A DNA stretch of 44,248 bases from Acidobacteria bacterium RIFCSPLOWO2_02_FULL_67_21 (GTDB lineage Bacteria > Acidobacteriota > Vicinamibacteria > Vicinamibacterales > UBA2999). The stretch spans positions 48,733-92,980 of the forward strand of contig MEKU01000005.1 of assembly GCA_001767195.1 (NCBI GenBank), written 5' to 3'. Position 1 is the stretch's first letter, and the number at the start of each line of letters is the position of its first letter. The translations under genes were made by a program, and so were the position numbers. Shown piece by piece: positions 34,638-43,756 of this stretch. A model generated the notes under the pieces. That model saw only the letters and a program-made list of their open reading frames with translations, was not told the DNA's origin and made no database searches.

Positions 34638-35117
34638 ATGACAATGGCGCATGTCGCGATTGCGCTCGGCAGCAACGTGGGCGACCGTGAGCGGATGTTG
34701 CGCGAGGGTGTCGCTGCACTCCAGCCGCACCTGCGAGACGTACGCGTGTCAACCTTTCATGACACCGACCCGGTCGGCGTCGGACCGCAGCCGACGTTCC
34801 TGAACGCCGCCGCGGTCGGCGTCACCGTCCTCCCGCCCCGCGATCTGCTACAGACCCTGCTCGACATCGAGCGGACTCTTGGCCGCGAGCGCCCCTATCC
34901 AGGTGCGCCGCGCACGCTCGATCTGGATCTCATCCTCTACGACGACCTGATCATCGACGGGCCCGGGCTCGTGATTCCCCACCCGCGCTTTCGGGATCGT
35001 GCGTTCGTGCTGAGGCCACTGGCCGAAATCGCGCCGGAATGGACGGATCCCGTGACAGGACGAACCGTGCAGGACCTGCTGGATAGCCTGAAGGCGTCAC
35101 ATCCACGGGCCACGTAG
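34638..35117 (+). CDS. folK: 2-amino-4-hydroxy-6-hydroxymethyldihydropteridine pyrophosphokinase
   Basis: Transfers pyrophosphate from ATP to 6-hydroxymethyl-7,8-dihydropterin in folate synthesis. The 159-residue protein has the family motifs VAIALGSNVGDRE (about 6-18) and FLNAAAVGVT near 54. The hallmark RTLDLDLILYDDLIIDGPGL near 92-111 holds the magnesium-binding aspartates, followed by IPHPRFRDRAFVLRPLAEIAP. Starts at 34638 and 34644 are both ATG. It follows the efflux pump by 27 bases without a visible terminator and may be read from that operon. No folB or folP gene is near. It is followed by the CACAGAG repeat, which separates it from the convergent ferritin-like gene. Confidence 0.95.
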   Translation: MTMAHVAIALGSNVGDRERMLREGVAALQPHLRDVRVSTFHDTDPVGVGPQPTFLNAAAVGVTVLPPRDLLQTLLDIERTLGRERPYPGAPRTLDLDLILYDDLIIDGPGLVIPHPRFRDRAFVLRPLAEIAPEWTDPVTGRTVQDLLDSLKASHPRAT

Positions 35118-35121
35118 AAGG

Positions 35122-35173
35122 CACAGAGACCCCGAACTCAAGCGTGTTCTCTGTGTCTCTGTGACTCTGTGGC
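35122..35173. repeat. Second CACAGAG repeat, between convergent genes
   Basis: The 26 bases 35148-35173 are identical to 4254-4279. The opposite arm is shortened: only CACAGAGAC (35122-35130) remains to pair with 35155-35163. It lies between the folK stop and the stop of the ferritin-like gene, where a hairpin could end both transcripts. Confidence 0.85.
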
Positions 35174-35183
35174 GCCGTGCGTC

Positions 35184-35690
35184 CTATTCCATCCAGCGCA
35201 CCGGCAGGACGCTGCCGCGGCGCGGGACGCCGCCGGTGCGTCGGCCGAGCAGATCTTCGAGCCCGGCGGCGGCCTGCTCGAAGAAGCGCTGATGCTCGCG
35301 CGACTCGCCGAGGATGACGTCGAGCATGAGGCGATGGCGCGCATGCGTCATTTCGCCCACGCGCGGGCGCCAGCGGTCGATGAACGCTCCCAGGTGGCGC
35401 GCATCGTCCTCGAAGATCGGCCGGAAGAGCCCCACCTCGGCCTCCTTGCGTGGCTTCGGCACCTCGGGCACCGCGAGCGTGGCCGACGGCGGCGGCAGCG
35501 CGGCGCCGAATTCGGCCAGCGCGGTCTGCAGCCACTGGAGGTGCACCTCTTCGCGGCTGATCACGTACTGGTAGGTGTTGTTGAAGTCGTAATGGCTGAC
35601 CGCCCGAGCGCCCGCTTCGTGCCGCTCGATCAGCGCGATCCGATCGGCCGCACACCCGGTGAGGATCCGCTGGAGCTCGTCCTGCTTCAT
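35184..35690 (-). CDS. Ferritin-like fold protein, unknown function
   Basis: From ATG 35690 the product has 168 residues; the frame is open upstream to 36197, but that overlaps the dksA-like gene and is not coding-like. Long amphipathic helices carry acidic and histidine residues in ferritin-like patterns: QRILTGCAADRIALIERHE near 7-25, YQYVISREEVHLQWLQTAL near 40-58 with ExxH-type spacing, and MLDVILGESREHQRFFEQA near 122-140. This suggests a four-helix bundle with a possible di-metal site, but no precise family can be named. ATG overlaps the dksA-like stop as ATGA, so the two are translated together. The C-terminus (GGVPRRGSVLPVRWME) is unrelated to the bundle. Confidence 0.72.
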   Translation of the reverse strand: MKQDELQRILTGCAADRIALIERHEAGARAVSHYDFNNTYQYVISREEVHLQWLQTALAEFGAALPPPSATLAVPEVPKPRKEAEVGLFRPIFEDDARHLGAFIDRWRPRVGEMTHARHRLMLDVILGESREHQRFFEQAAAGLEDLLGRRTGGVPRRGSVLPVRWME

Positions 35691-36025
35691 GCCTTCTGCT
35701 TTTCCTTGCAGACGATGCAGACGCGCGTCCACGGGATGGCCTTCAGCCGCGCCTCCGCGATCGGCTCGCCGCAGTCGCGGCACACGCCGTAGGTGCCCTG
35801 CTCGATCCGCCAGAGCGCCTCCTCGATCGCCTGAAGGATCTTGGCGTCGGTCTGTTTCAGTTTGAGCTGGATGTGCACTTCGTTGTTGCCGCTGGCCTGG
35901 TCGGCCATGTCGCCCTGCCGGCCCGAATTGCTCTCGATCGTCCACTGCAGCGGCTTGGTCGAGCTCCCGGCGAGGAGTTCGCCGCGCTTCAGCAACAACG
36001 CCGTCCGATAGGTCTCTAGTTCCAT
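35687..36025 (-). CDS. dksA: DksA/TraR-type zinc-finger regulator
   Basis: Short DksA relative of 112 residues, against 151 in E. coli, that should act on RNA polymerase through its secondary channel in the stringent response. An N-terminal coiled coil (about 3-75) has at its tip DMADQA (39-44), matching the DxxDxA needed for DksA function. The C4 zinc finger follows with C82-x2-C85 and C103-x2-C106 (CRDCGEPIAEARLKAIPW, then CIVCKEKQ). The gene begins at ATG 36025 and ends inside the start of the ferritin-like gene. It is downstream of the ybbP-like gene on the same strand, 42 bases away. Confidence 0.9.
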   Translation of the reverse strand: MELETYRTALLLKRGELLAGSSTKPLQWTIESNSGRQGDMADQASGNNEVHIQLKLKQTDAKILQAIEEALWRIEQGTYGVCRDCGEPIAEARLKAIPWTRVCIVCKEKQKA

Positions 36026-36067
36026 GAAACTCCGCTCCGCGATCCGCCCATCTTAGCCGATCCCGTC

Positions 36068-38625
36068 CTATTCCGCCCGCAGCGTCGCCAGCGGTTTGTG
36101 CCGCAGGACGTCGAGGCTGGCGAGCACGCCGATGGCGGCGACCAATGCCGACGTGACCGCGATCCCGCCGAACGTGATCGCCGGCGCCGGCCGCCACGGC
36201 AAATCCAGCGCGAAGCGCGCGACCCCCCAGCTGAGCGCGATCGCCCCGACCGCCCCGACGGTCCCCGCGATCGCGCCGAGCACGCCGTACTCGAGCACCA
36301 GCATCGCCGCCACCAGCCGGCTGCTGGCGCCGAGCGTCTTGAGAATCGCGGCCTCATAGACGCGGCGGAACTTCGTCATCGAGACGGCGCCCACGAGAAT
36401 CAGCGCGCCGCTGAGCAGCACGAGGGCGCCGACGACGGTCACGGCCAGCGTCACGTGGTTCACGATTGTCTGCACGGTCTGGAGAATCTCGCGGAGGTCG
36501 ATCGCCGACACGTTCGGGAATCGGGCGACGAGCGTCGACTGCATGCGGCCTCTCGCGAGGGGATCGGTGGGGCCCTGCATCGCGGCGATATAGGTGTGCG
36601 GCGCGGCGTCGAACGTTCCGGGCCGGAACACGAACATGAAGCCGCCGGCCCGGAAGTCCTGCCAGTCGACGCGGCGGACGCTGGCCACGCGCGCGGTGAT
36701 GATGCGCCCGAGCACGTCAAAGCGCAGCTCGTCGCCGACCTGGATGCGCGACCCGAGCCTGAAACTGCCGTCGTCGTCCGGATCGTAGAACCGCTCCTCG
36801 ATCGACACTTCGGGCATGCCCGGGGCCGGCCCCTCGCCCCACCAGGTGCCGTCGATCAGCTGCTCGTTGGCCTCGAGGTGAGGCCGGTAGGTCACCGTGT
36901 ATTCGCGCGACAGGCCCCGGCCCCGGGTCTGCTGGTAGCTCTCCAGATCCATGTCGCGCCCCCGCACACCGACCACGCGCGCGCGCAGCGTGGGGATGAG
37001 GCGCGGCGCGGGCGCCGGACCGTTGGCCTCATCCAGGAACGCTGCGAGCGCCTCGCGCTGATCCGGCTGAATGTCGATGAGGAACATGTCGGGAGCGTCC
37101 GGGCCCGCCTGGATGGCGAAATCGCGGAGCAGGTTCTCCTGCAGCGTCCGCACGCCAAGGACGAAGAAGGCGCCCAGGCCGACCGCGAGCAGGATCACGC
37201 GGGTCTGGTTGCCGGGGCGCGCGATGTGCAGCACGGCGTGGCGCAGCGCAAAATGGCGCGAATGCCGCAGCGGCTGCACGGCGCGGACGAGTGCGGCGCC
37301 CACCAGGTGCAGCACCAGCGCGGTCGCGATGAAGCCGCCCGACAGCATCAGCCCGACATCGAGCGAGCCGGCCTGCCAGGCCGCGACGCCGACGAGCGCC
37401 AGGGCGACGGCGGCCGCCACACCCCACTTCACCCAGTCGATGCCCGGCGCCGGCGGCACGTCCTGCCGCAGCAGCAGCGACGGTTTGACGTGCCGGATCT
37501 CGAGCAGCGGGACGAACGAGAAGAGCATCGACACCAGCAGCCCGACGGCGAGGCCCTGCAGCACAGCCGACGATGTCAGGGCCGCGTCCACTTGCACGAC
37601 CTGGACGAGATCGCCGACGAAGAACGGCACGGCGGCGATCACGCCCGCCGCCAGCGCCACGCCGAGCACGCTGCCGGCCAGGCCGAGGGCGAGCACCTGC
37701 GCCATGTACACGGAGAGCATCTGGGCCGTGCTGCTCCCCACACACTTGAGAATGGCGATACTGCGAATCTTCTGCTGGACGAAGACGCGAGTGACGCTGG
37801 AGACGCCGATGCCGCCCAGGATCAGCACGACCAGGCCCACCAGGCTGAGATAGTTTTCCGCCCGGATCAGGTTCTCGCCCATCTGGTCTTCGGTGCGGCC
37901 GTACCAGCGCACGTTGACGAACTCATTCGAGAAGGCCTCCCGCAGGTCCGCGGCCAGGGGGCCGGCGGCCGCATCGGGAACGCGCAGCAGCTGCTGGTGC
38001 GAAACACGGCTGCCGAACGCCACGAGGCCGGTGGCGGCGAGATCGGCGCGGTCGATGATCACGCGCGGGCCGAGCGTGAACGCGCCCAGGCGCCGGCCCG
38101 GCTCGACCATGATGACGCCGCGAATCTCGAATGGCTCGGTGCCGATCGCGATCGCGTCGCCGACGGCGAGGCCGAACTGCTCGAGCAGCTCGGGCCGTAC
38201 GAGAGCGCCCCGGTCGCGGAGCATCGCGTAGGTGTACGGCCCGTCGCGCAGCACGAGCGTGCCGTACAACGGGAACTCGGGGCCGACCGCGCGAAGCTCC
38301 ACCATCCGCGCCACCGGCTTCGACGTGTCAGCCGGCCGGATCATCGTCGGCAGCTCCGACGTCTCGAGCCGCACCGCGATGCGGCCCGCCCGCTGCTCGG
38401 CCGCAAGGCGATCCAGCACCGGCTCCGGCCACGGCCGGTTGGTCGTCACGATGACGTCCGCCCCGAGCAGCGTGCGCGCCTCCCCGGCCAGCGCGACGCG
38501 CACGCTCTGAATCAGCGAGCGCAGCGCCACAATCGACCCGACACCGATCGCGATGCAGATGAAGAAGAACAGCAGCCGCCGCCAGGAGGCGCGGATCTCG
38601 CGCAGGGCCATGCGGATGACGAACG

Positions 38626-38629
<4 letters not shown>
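36068..38629 (-). CDS. YbbP-like ABC transporter permease
   Basis: Large membrane protein of 853 residues, the permease of the TesA-YbbA-YbbP type system. It has an N-terminal membrane segment (about 18-38) and a periplasmic MacB-like domain (about 45-255). A first FtsX block of membrane segments (about 258-365) is followed by a middle pair (about 400-440) and segment 480-500. A second periplasmic domain (about 505-720) leads to a final FtsX block (about 725-845). The ending VLRHKPLATLRAE is typical. Its function in the family is not settled; export of lipid-related compounds or hydrophobic peptides is suspected. It begins inside the end of the ATPase gene as ATGA. Confidence 0.9.
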
Positions 38630-39314
<685 letters not shown>

Positions 39315-39318
<4 letters not shown>

Positions 39319-40085
39319 CGATCGGACGCCGGGTCCGAACCGGCCTCCGCTGAAGCTTCGGCGGTCCGCCGTAGCCTTGGCGAAGGCGGAAGGACCCGGC
39401 CTACAGGCCTCTCGAGCAGCGGCTCGATCGCGCGCCAGATGGTCTCGTGAACGATCCGTGCTCCCTCCGCGTTCGGGTGGATGCCGTCGCCGTTGTTGAG
39501 CTCCGGCACGCCGGCGACGCCTTCCAGGAAGAACGGCACGAAGACGACGTCGTGGTCGGCGGCGAGATCGCGGAAGGCGCGGCGGAATTCCGACGTGTAC
39601 ATGGGGCCGTAGTTCGGGGGCGCCTCCATGCCGGTCAGCACGACCGCGATGCCCCGCGATCGGGCGGCGCCGATGATCTCGTCCAGGTTGCGCTGCATCT
39701 GCGACACGGGCAGGCCGCGCAGGCCGTCGTTGGCGCCGAGCTCGACGACCAGAATCTCGACGTCGCCATCGAGCGCCCATTCCAGCCGGCGCAGGCCGCC
39801 TGCCGATGTGTCGCCCGAGACGCCCGCATTGACCACCTCGTAGCGATAGCCTTCGGCATCGAGCCGCGCCTGAATGAGCGAGGGCACGGCCTGCGCGCGC
39901 GGCAGCCCGAGCCCCGCCGTGAGACTGTCGCCGAGGAACACAATGCGCGGCCGCGATGAGACCGCTGCGTCAACCGCGGCCGCCTCGACGCGTCCCGCCG
40001 ACCCGTCCCCCGCCGTGTCCGTCGGCGCACACGCCGCCGCCAGCAGTGGCAGCACGAACAGCAGAAAGCGGAGGATCATGCTCAT
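39315..40085 (-). CDS. tesA: TesA-like SGNH hydrolase, predicted lipoprotein
   Basis: Exported lysophospholipase/arylesterase of the TesA type, 256 residues. The N-terminus ends in a lipobox (PLLAAAC, Cys19), so it should be a lipoprotein, unlike soluble periplasmic E. coli TesA. Blocks I, II, III and V of the SGNH fold are seen: FLGDSLTAGLG with nucleophile S54, NAGVSGDTSAGG, VELGANDGLRG with the oxyanion Asn, and GDGIHPNAEG with the Asp/His pair. The normal domain ends near residue 225. The remaining tail (about 229-252) is encoded by a palindromic repeat element at 39328-39400. It overlaps the ybbA-like gene as ATGA. Another member of the element family lies just before its start. Confidence 0.92.
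39328..39400. repeat. Palindromic element coding for the TesA C-terminus
   Basis: Perfect nine-base inverted ends GCCGGGTCC (39328-39336) and GGACCCGGC (39392-39400) enclose two inner hairpins: CCGCTGAAGCTTCGGCGG and, at 39366-39389, CCGCCGTAGC..CGAAGGCGG. The second unit recurs at 16256-16280. The 73 bases are read in the tesA frame as its last 24 or so residues. Same layout as 12711-12803. Confidence 0.8.
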
Positions 40086-40090
40086 GTAGG

Positions 40091-40110
40091 GCGGGTCCTT
40101 GTGGACCCGC
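40091..40110. repeat. GCGGGTCC-TTGT-GGACCCGC hairpin before tesA
   Basis: Eight-base perfect arms (40091-40098, 40103-40110) with a four-base loop, five bases upstream of the tesA start in the transcript. It equals the ends of the larger palindromic elements joined by a tetraloop, and could affect translation of tesA. Confidence 0.75.
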
Positions 40111-40137
40111 TATCTCATTCTCATTGTAGTCCCGTGA

Positions 40138-40566
40138 CATTCGCGATCAATCCAGGCCAAGGACGCCACACGGGCGCTGCTCGATCGGTATGACGCGACG
40201 CCTGCCGCTCGCGGAGCCTGACGCGGCGATCGACGGAGTGCGTATATCCATGACGGTCGCGGGCCGCGCCATCGCGGACGGCCGCATGCCGCCGCCGATC
40301 CTCGAGATGCTCGGGCCGACCGATTACTTTGCGCTGCTCGCGTACCTCCCCGAACAGGACCCTTTGCCGCCGCGCTCGAACACCTGAGGTCGAGCGTGGC
40401 GAACGCCAGCGGCTGCGCGGCCACCCTCGGCTACGGGCCCCAGGCGGTCGGGGATTTCGAATCGCTCGGTCGGGCCGGCCGCAGGGCCGTCCATCTCCAC
40501 CTGCCCACCGTGACCGGGGACCTGCTCGAACAAGCGGTGTGCATGTGTCTCAGGCGCACGCCCTAA
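40138..40566 (+). pseudogene. Decayed C-terminal remnant of transaldolase/phosphoglucose isomerase
   Basis: Three pieces of the isomerase C-terminus follow each other in shifting frames. IQAKDATRALLDRYDAT (from 40150) is followed in the next frame by LPLAEPDAAIDGVRI and LGPTDYFALLAYLPEQDP (from 40190 to about 40370). Then, back in the first frame, come FAAALEHLRSSVANASGC and AATLGYGP, running straight into QAVGDFESLGRAGRRAV and HLHLP (stop 40564-40566). In intact bifunctional enzymes GYGP continues with the catalytic block RFLHSTGQLHKGGP and some 30 more residues before an AQALGD segment, so that block is deleted. There are thus two compensating frameshifts and one internal deletion, and the N-terminal part of the gene is absent. 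Identification is from memory of the family and was not searched. Confidence 0.75.
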
Positions 40567-40592
40567 GCGAAGTTTTCTGGGCCCGCTCTCCC

Positions 40593-40601
40593 CTGTATAC
40601 C
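40593..40601. promoter_or_regulatory. Possible operator CTGTATACC before the TPR regulator
   Basis: The nine bases CTGTATACC lie 28 bases before the regulator start, next to a second ATATAC. The exact reverse complement occurs at 43578-43586, just after the same gene and before the PilZ-like gene. It may be a site for the regulator itself; nothing proves it. Confidence 0.3.
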
Positions 40602-40628
40602 AGATATACTCCAGCCGAAAACCGGACT

Positions 40629-43574
40629 ATGGCCACCGGCACCGCCACGCCGATCCTTGCCCGCGCCGGTACCGCGCTCGAGCGGGGCCGCGGCGCGGAG
40701 GCGGCCCAGCTGCTCGCGCCGCTCCTGCGGTCGTCGGCGCTGAACCGCGACGATGAGATTGCCGTCCGGACGGCGCTCGCCGAAGCCTGTCTGCTCCAGG
40801 ACGATCTCACGCAGGCGGCGTCGGCGCTCGGCCGACCGCCCGGGGCCATCCGCGAGCCGATCGGGGACGCGCGGCTCTCGGCGCTCTGGCGCCTGCATGG
40901 GCGGTTGACGTTCGCCCGGGGCGAGCAGTCGCGGGCCATCGCCCTGCAATCACGCGCGCTCAAACATGCCGAGCTGGCCCACGACTCGCGGGCGATCGGG
41001 CTCGCCCACTACGAGCTCGCGCTCTGCTACAAGCAGGTCGGCGACTCCGGCATCGTTCGCGACCACCTGACCGAAGCGGCCTCGGCGCTCCACGCCGCCG
41101 GCGATCGCCGGCACCTGGCGCTCGTCCACTCGCTGTCCGCGGTGCTGCTGGCACAGACGGGGCGGTACGACGAGGCGACCACCGCGCTGCGCCAGGGCGA
41201 ACGTCTCGCGATGGCCATTCAGGCCGACGACGTGCTCGCCGGGATCGTGCACAACCAGGCGAACGTCGCCCTCATGCGCCACCGCTACGACCAGGCGCTG
41301 GCGCTGGCCGAGCGGAGCGTCGGACTCCACGAGACGCTCGGCTCCGGTCACGGCCTTGCGGTGGCGCTTGCGACGCTCGGCCAGATCTTCGTGCAGCTCG
41401 GCGACCTCGAGCGCGCCGAGAAGATTCTGACCCGCACGCTCGAGGTCCGCAGCCCGGTCCAGTTTCAGGAGACCACCGGCGCGGTGTTCGACACGCTCGC
41501 ACAGATCCACTTGATGCGCGGCTCGTACGAGCGCGCCGGCGAGTATCTGCGCCAGGCCAGTGAAGCCTACGGCGCCTACGGCGCCCAGACGATGCGCTGG
41601 TACGAGTGGTCGCTGCGGGTGCTGGGTGTCAAGCTGGCGATCCGCCGCGGCGCGTTCGGGCAGGCCGTCGAGATGGCGGAGGAGCTGGTCGCGACGGCGG
41701 GCGTCCCACCTGCCGAAGCGATTCAGGCGGAGCTCGCCGCCTGCGAAGCGCTCGTGGCTGCCGACCGCGTCGCCGAAGCCGAGGAGCGGCTCAGTCTCTG
41801 CGAGTCGCGGCTCGACGCGCGGACGGCGCCCGCGTCATGGGGTGAGTTCCTGCGCATCCGCGGCGCCGTGCACGAGCGCTCCAGCCGGCCGACCGACGCC
41901 CACCATGATTTTGCACAGAGCGCCAACGTCTTCGAGCTGCTCGGCGAGCGCTATCACGCCGCGGTGAGCAGCCTCGCGCTCGGGCGCCTTGCCGCAAGAG
42001 CCGGCAACCGCGCATCCGCCGAACGGTACCTGGAGCAGGCACGCTCGGTATTCGGCGCGCTCGGCGCCGAGCGCGATCTGCAGGAGGTCGATGCCGCGCA
42101 GGCGGTGCTGGCGGAGTCGCCGGCCGTCCAGCCGGATCTGTCGCCGGCCGATCATGACGAGGCGGTCATCCGCCGTCTCGTCGACGCAGCCATCTTGCCG
42201 GACCTGCTCGCGCGCGAAACCGCCACGGCCATCGTCGAGTCCATCGAAGCCGACGCGGTTGTCGTGTTCACCGGGACGCCGGGCAGCGACGTCCGCGTGG
42301 TGGCGTCGGCCGGCTGCGACAACGACGTGGCCCGCGCGCTGGCGCGCGCGGCGCTGCAGGGTAATCGCGAGTATCGGGACGGCCTGCTGCTGAGCGAGCC
42401 GCTCGGCCGCGATTATGACGGTCCGCGTATGTGCACGATCGTCGCGGCGCGGCGGATGACCGATGCGGCGACGCGCCGGCTGCGGATGTTCGCGGCCGTC
42501 GCCCGTCAGGGGTTCGAGCTCTGCGGTGCACGCGAGCGGCCCCGGCTGCCCGTGGAACAGATCAACGAGCGCCCGCTGGCGCCGCTGCTCCCAGGGTTCA
42601 TCTGCGCCAGCGCGGCGATGAACCGCGTGGTGGAGCAGATCCAGCGGCTCCAGGGCAACGACCTGACGGTCCTCATCACCGGGGAGAGCGGCACGGGCAA
42701 GGATCTGGTCGCCCGCGCCATTCACGTCGGCTCGACGCGCCGGGCCGCCATGTTCCTCCCCTACAACTGCACGACGACAACCCGGGAGCTCGCCGACAGC
42801 CAGCTCTTCGGCCACCGCAGGGGGAGCTTCACGGGCGCCATCACCGATCAGCCGGGGCTGATCCGCTCGGCTGCCGGCGGCACCCTCTTTCTCGACGAGA
42901 TCGGCGACCTTCCGCTCGATGTGCAGCCGAAGCTGCTCCGGTTCATGGAACAGAGTGAGATCATGCCGGTCGGCGAGACCCGTCCGCAGGCGGTGGACGT
43001 CCGGATCCTGACCGCCACCAATGCCGATCTGGAGCAGCGGGTGGCCGAGGGCAAGTTTCGAGAGGACCTGTACTACCGCCTGAGCGTCATCCGGATTCAC
43101 GTGCCGCCGCTGCGCGATCGCCGCGAGGAGATTCCGCACCTCAGCACGTTCTTTCTGCGCGAGGCCTGCGACCGGCTCGGCAAGCCTGACGTGCAGCTCG
43201 CCCCGGCCACCCTCGACCTCTTTGCCCGGTATTGGTGGCCCGGCAATGTCCGCCAGTTGCGCAACGAGATCCAGCGTGCCGTGGCGATGAGCGCACCGGG
43301 AGGGGCCGTACTTCCCGACCATCTCTCCCCCGACCTCGCGGCGCCGCCGGTCTCGCCGGGCGAGGGCGGGACCTCGGTCGCCACACTTCCGTCGTCCCCG
43401 GGCAATCTGTCGGCCGCCATCGAGCACGTCGAGCGGGACATGATCGTGACTACGCTCGGGCGGACCCGCGGCAACATCTCCGAAACGGCCCGTATCCTTG
43501 GACTCACGCGACGCGGCCTGTACCTGAAGATGCGGCGCTTGCGACTCGAACTCGCGATGGCGGATACCGAGTAG
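40629..43574 (+). CDS. TPR-containing sigma-54 activator with Fis-type DNA-binding domain
   Basis: Unusual regulator of 981 residues. The first half (about 1-470) is a solenoid of TPR units, for example LAHYELALCYKQVGDSG and VALATLGQIFVQLGDLE. A GAF-like domain (about 515-640) follows, then the sigma-54 ATPase with Walker A GESGTGKD (about 685-692), a GSFTGA loop in place of GAFTGA (about 732-737), Walker B GTLFLDEIG and the arginine motifs FREDLYYRLSVIRIHVPPLR. The C-terminal helix-turn-helix is GNISETARILGLTRRGLYLK. There is no receiver domain, so control is probably by protein or ligand binding to the TPR/GAF part. ATG 40629 is chosen; the longer frame to 40329 runs through the pseudogene. 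The Ala-to-Ser change in GAFTGA occurs in working activators. Confidence 0.88.
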   Translation: MATGTATPILARAGTALERGRGAEAAQLLAPLLRSSALNRDDEIAVRTALAEACLLQDDLTQAASALGRPPGAIREPIGDARLSALWRLHGRLTFARGEQSRAIALQSRALKHAELAHDSRAIGLAHYELALCYKQVGDSGIVRDHLTEAASALHAAGDRRHLALVHSLSAVLLAQTGRYDEATTALRQGERLAMAIQADDVLAGIVHNQANVALMRHRYDQALALAERSVGLHETLGSGHGLAVALATLGQIFVQLGDLERAEKILTRTLEVRSPVQFQETTGAVFDTLAQIHLMRGSYERAGEYLRQASEAYGAYGAQTMRWYEWSLRVLGVKLAIRRGAFGQAVEMAEELVATAGVPPAEAIQAELAACEALVAADRVAEAEERLSLCESRLDARTAPASWGEFLRIRGAVHERSSRPTDAHHDFAQSANVFELLGERYHAAVSSLALGRLAARAGNRASAERYLEQARSVFGALGAERDLQEVDAAQAVLAESPAVQPDLSPADHDEAVIRRLVDAAILPDLLARETATAIVESIEADAVVVFTGTPGSDVRVVASAGCDNDVARALARAALQGNREYRDGLLLSEPLGRDYDGPRMCTIVAARRMTDAATRRLRMFAAVARQGFELCGARERPRLPVEQINERPLAPLLPGFICASAAMNRVVEQIQRLQGNDLTVLITGESGTGKDLVARAIHVGSTRRAAMFLPYNCTTTTRELADSQLFGHRRGSFTGAITDQPGLIRSAAGGTLFLDEIGDLPLDVQPKLLRFMEQSEIMPVGETRPQAVDVRILTATNADLEQRVAEGKFREDLYYRLSVIRIHVPPLRDRREEIPHLSTFFLREACDRLGKPDVQLAPATLDLFARYWWPGNVRQLRNEIQRAVAMSAPGGAVLPDHLSPDLAAPPVSPGEGGTSVATLPSSPGNLSAAIEHVERDMIVTTLGRTRGNISETARILGLTRRGLYLKMRRLRLELAMADTE

Positions 43575-43577
43575 CCA

Positions 43578-43608
43578 GGTATACAGCCATTTGGATATTT
43601 AATATCCA
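43578..43608. promoter_or_regulatory. AT-rich palindromes before the PilZ-like gene
   Basis: GGTATACAG (43578-43586) is the reverse complement of 40593-40601. It is followed by a perfect inverted repeat TGGATAT-TTA-ATATCCA (43592-43608). The region is AT-rich compared with its surroundings. It could be an operator, or a weak stop for the regulator gene; there is no T-run. Confidence 0.35.
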
Positions 43609-43756
43609 TCCCTCGGCGGCTGCGCCCATAGGTCTGATGACATTACCCTTTTGTTATCAGTCTCTTAGCTCATGCGCAAGATTGCCACCTGACAGCAACG
43701 ACACAGGTCCTGACATTGATACCCGTACCGTGCAACGTCTTCTCAGGGGGGTCACG

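Noticed and set aside
40190-40387. Small intact protein of 65 codons before the TPR regulator
   Set aside because: Its residues continue an isomerase-like sequence that resumes in another frame after its stop, so it is part of the pseudogene and not an independent gene.
43660-43700. Possible sigma-54 promoter (TGGCA...TTGC) on the minus strand before the PilZ-like gene
   Set aside because: The distance between the GG and GC elements is about three bases too short, and it points away from the PilZ-like gene.
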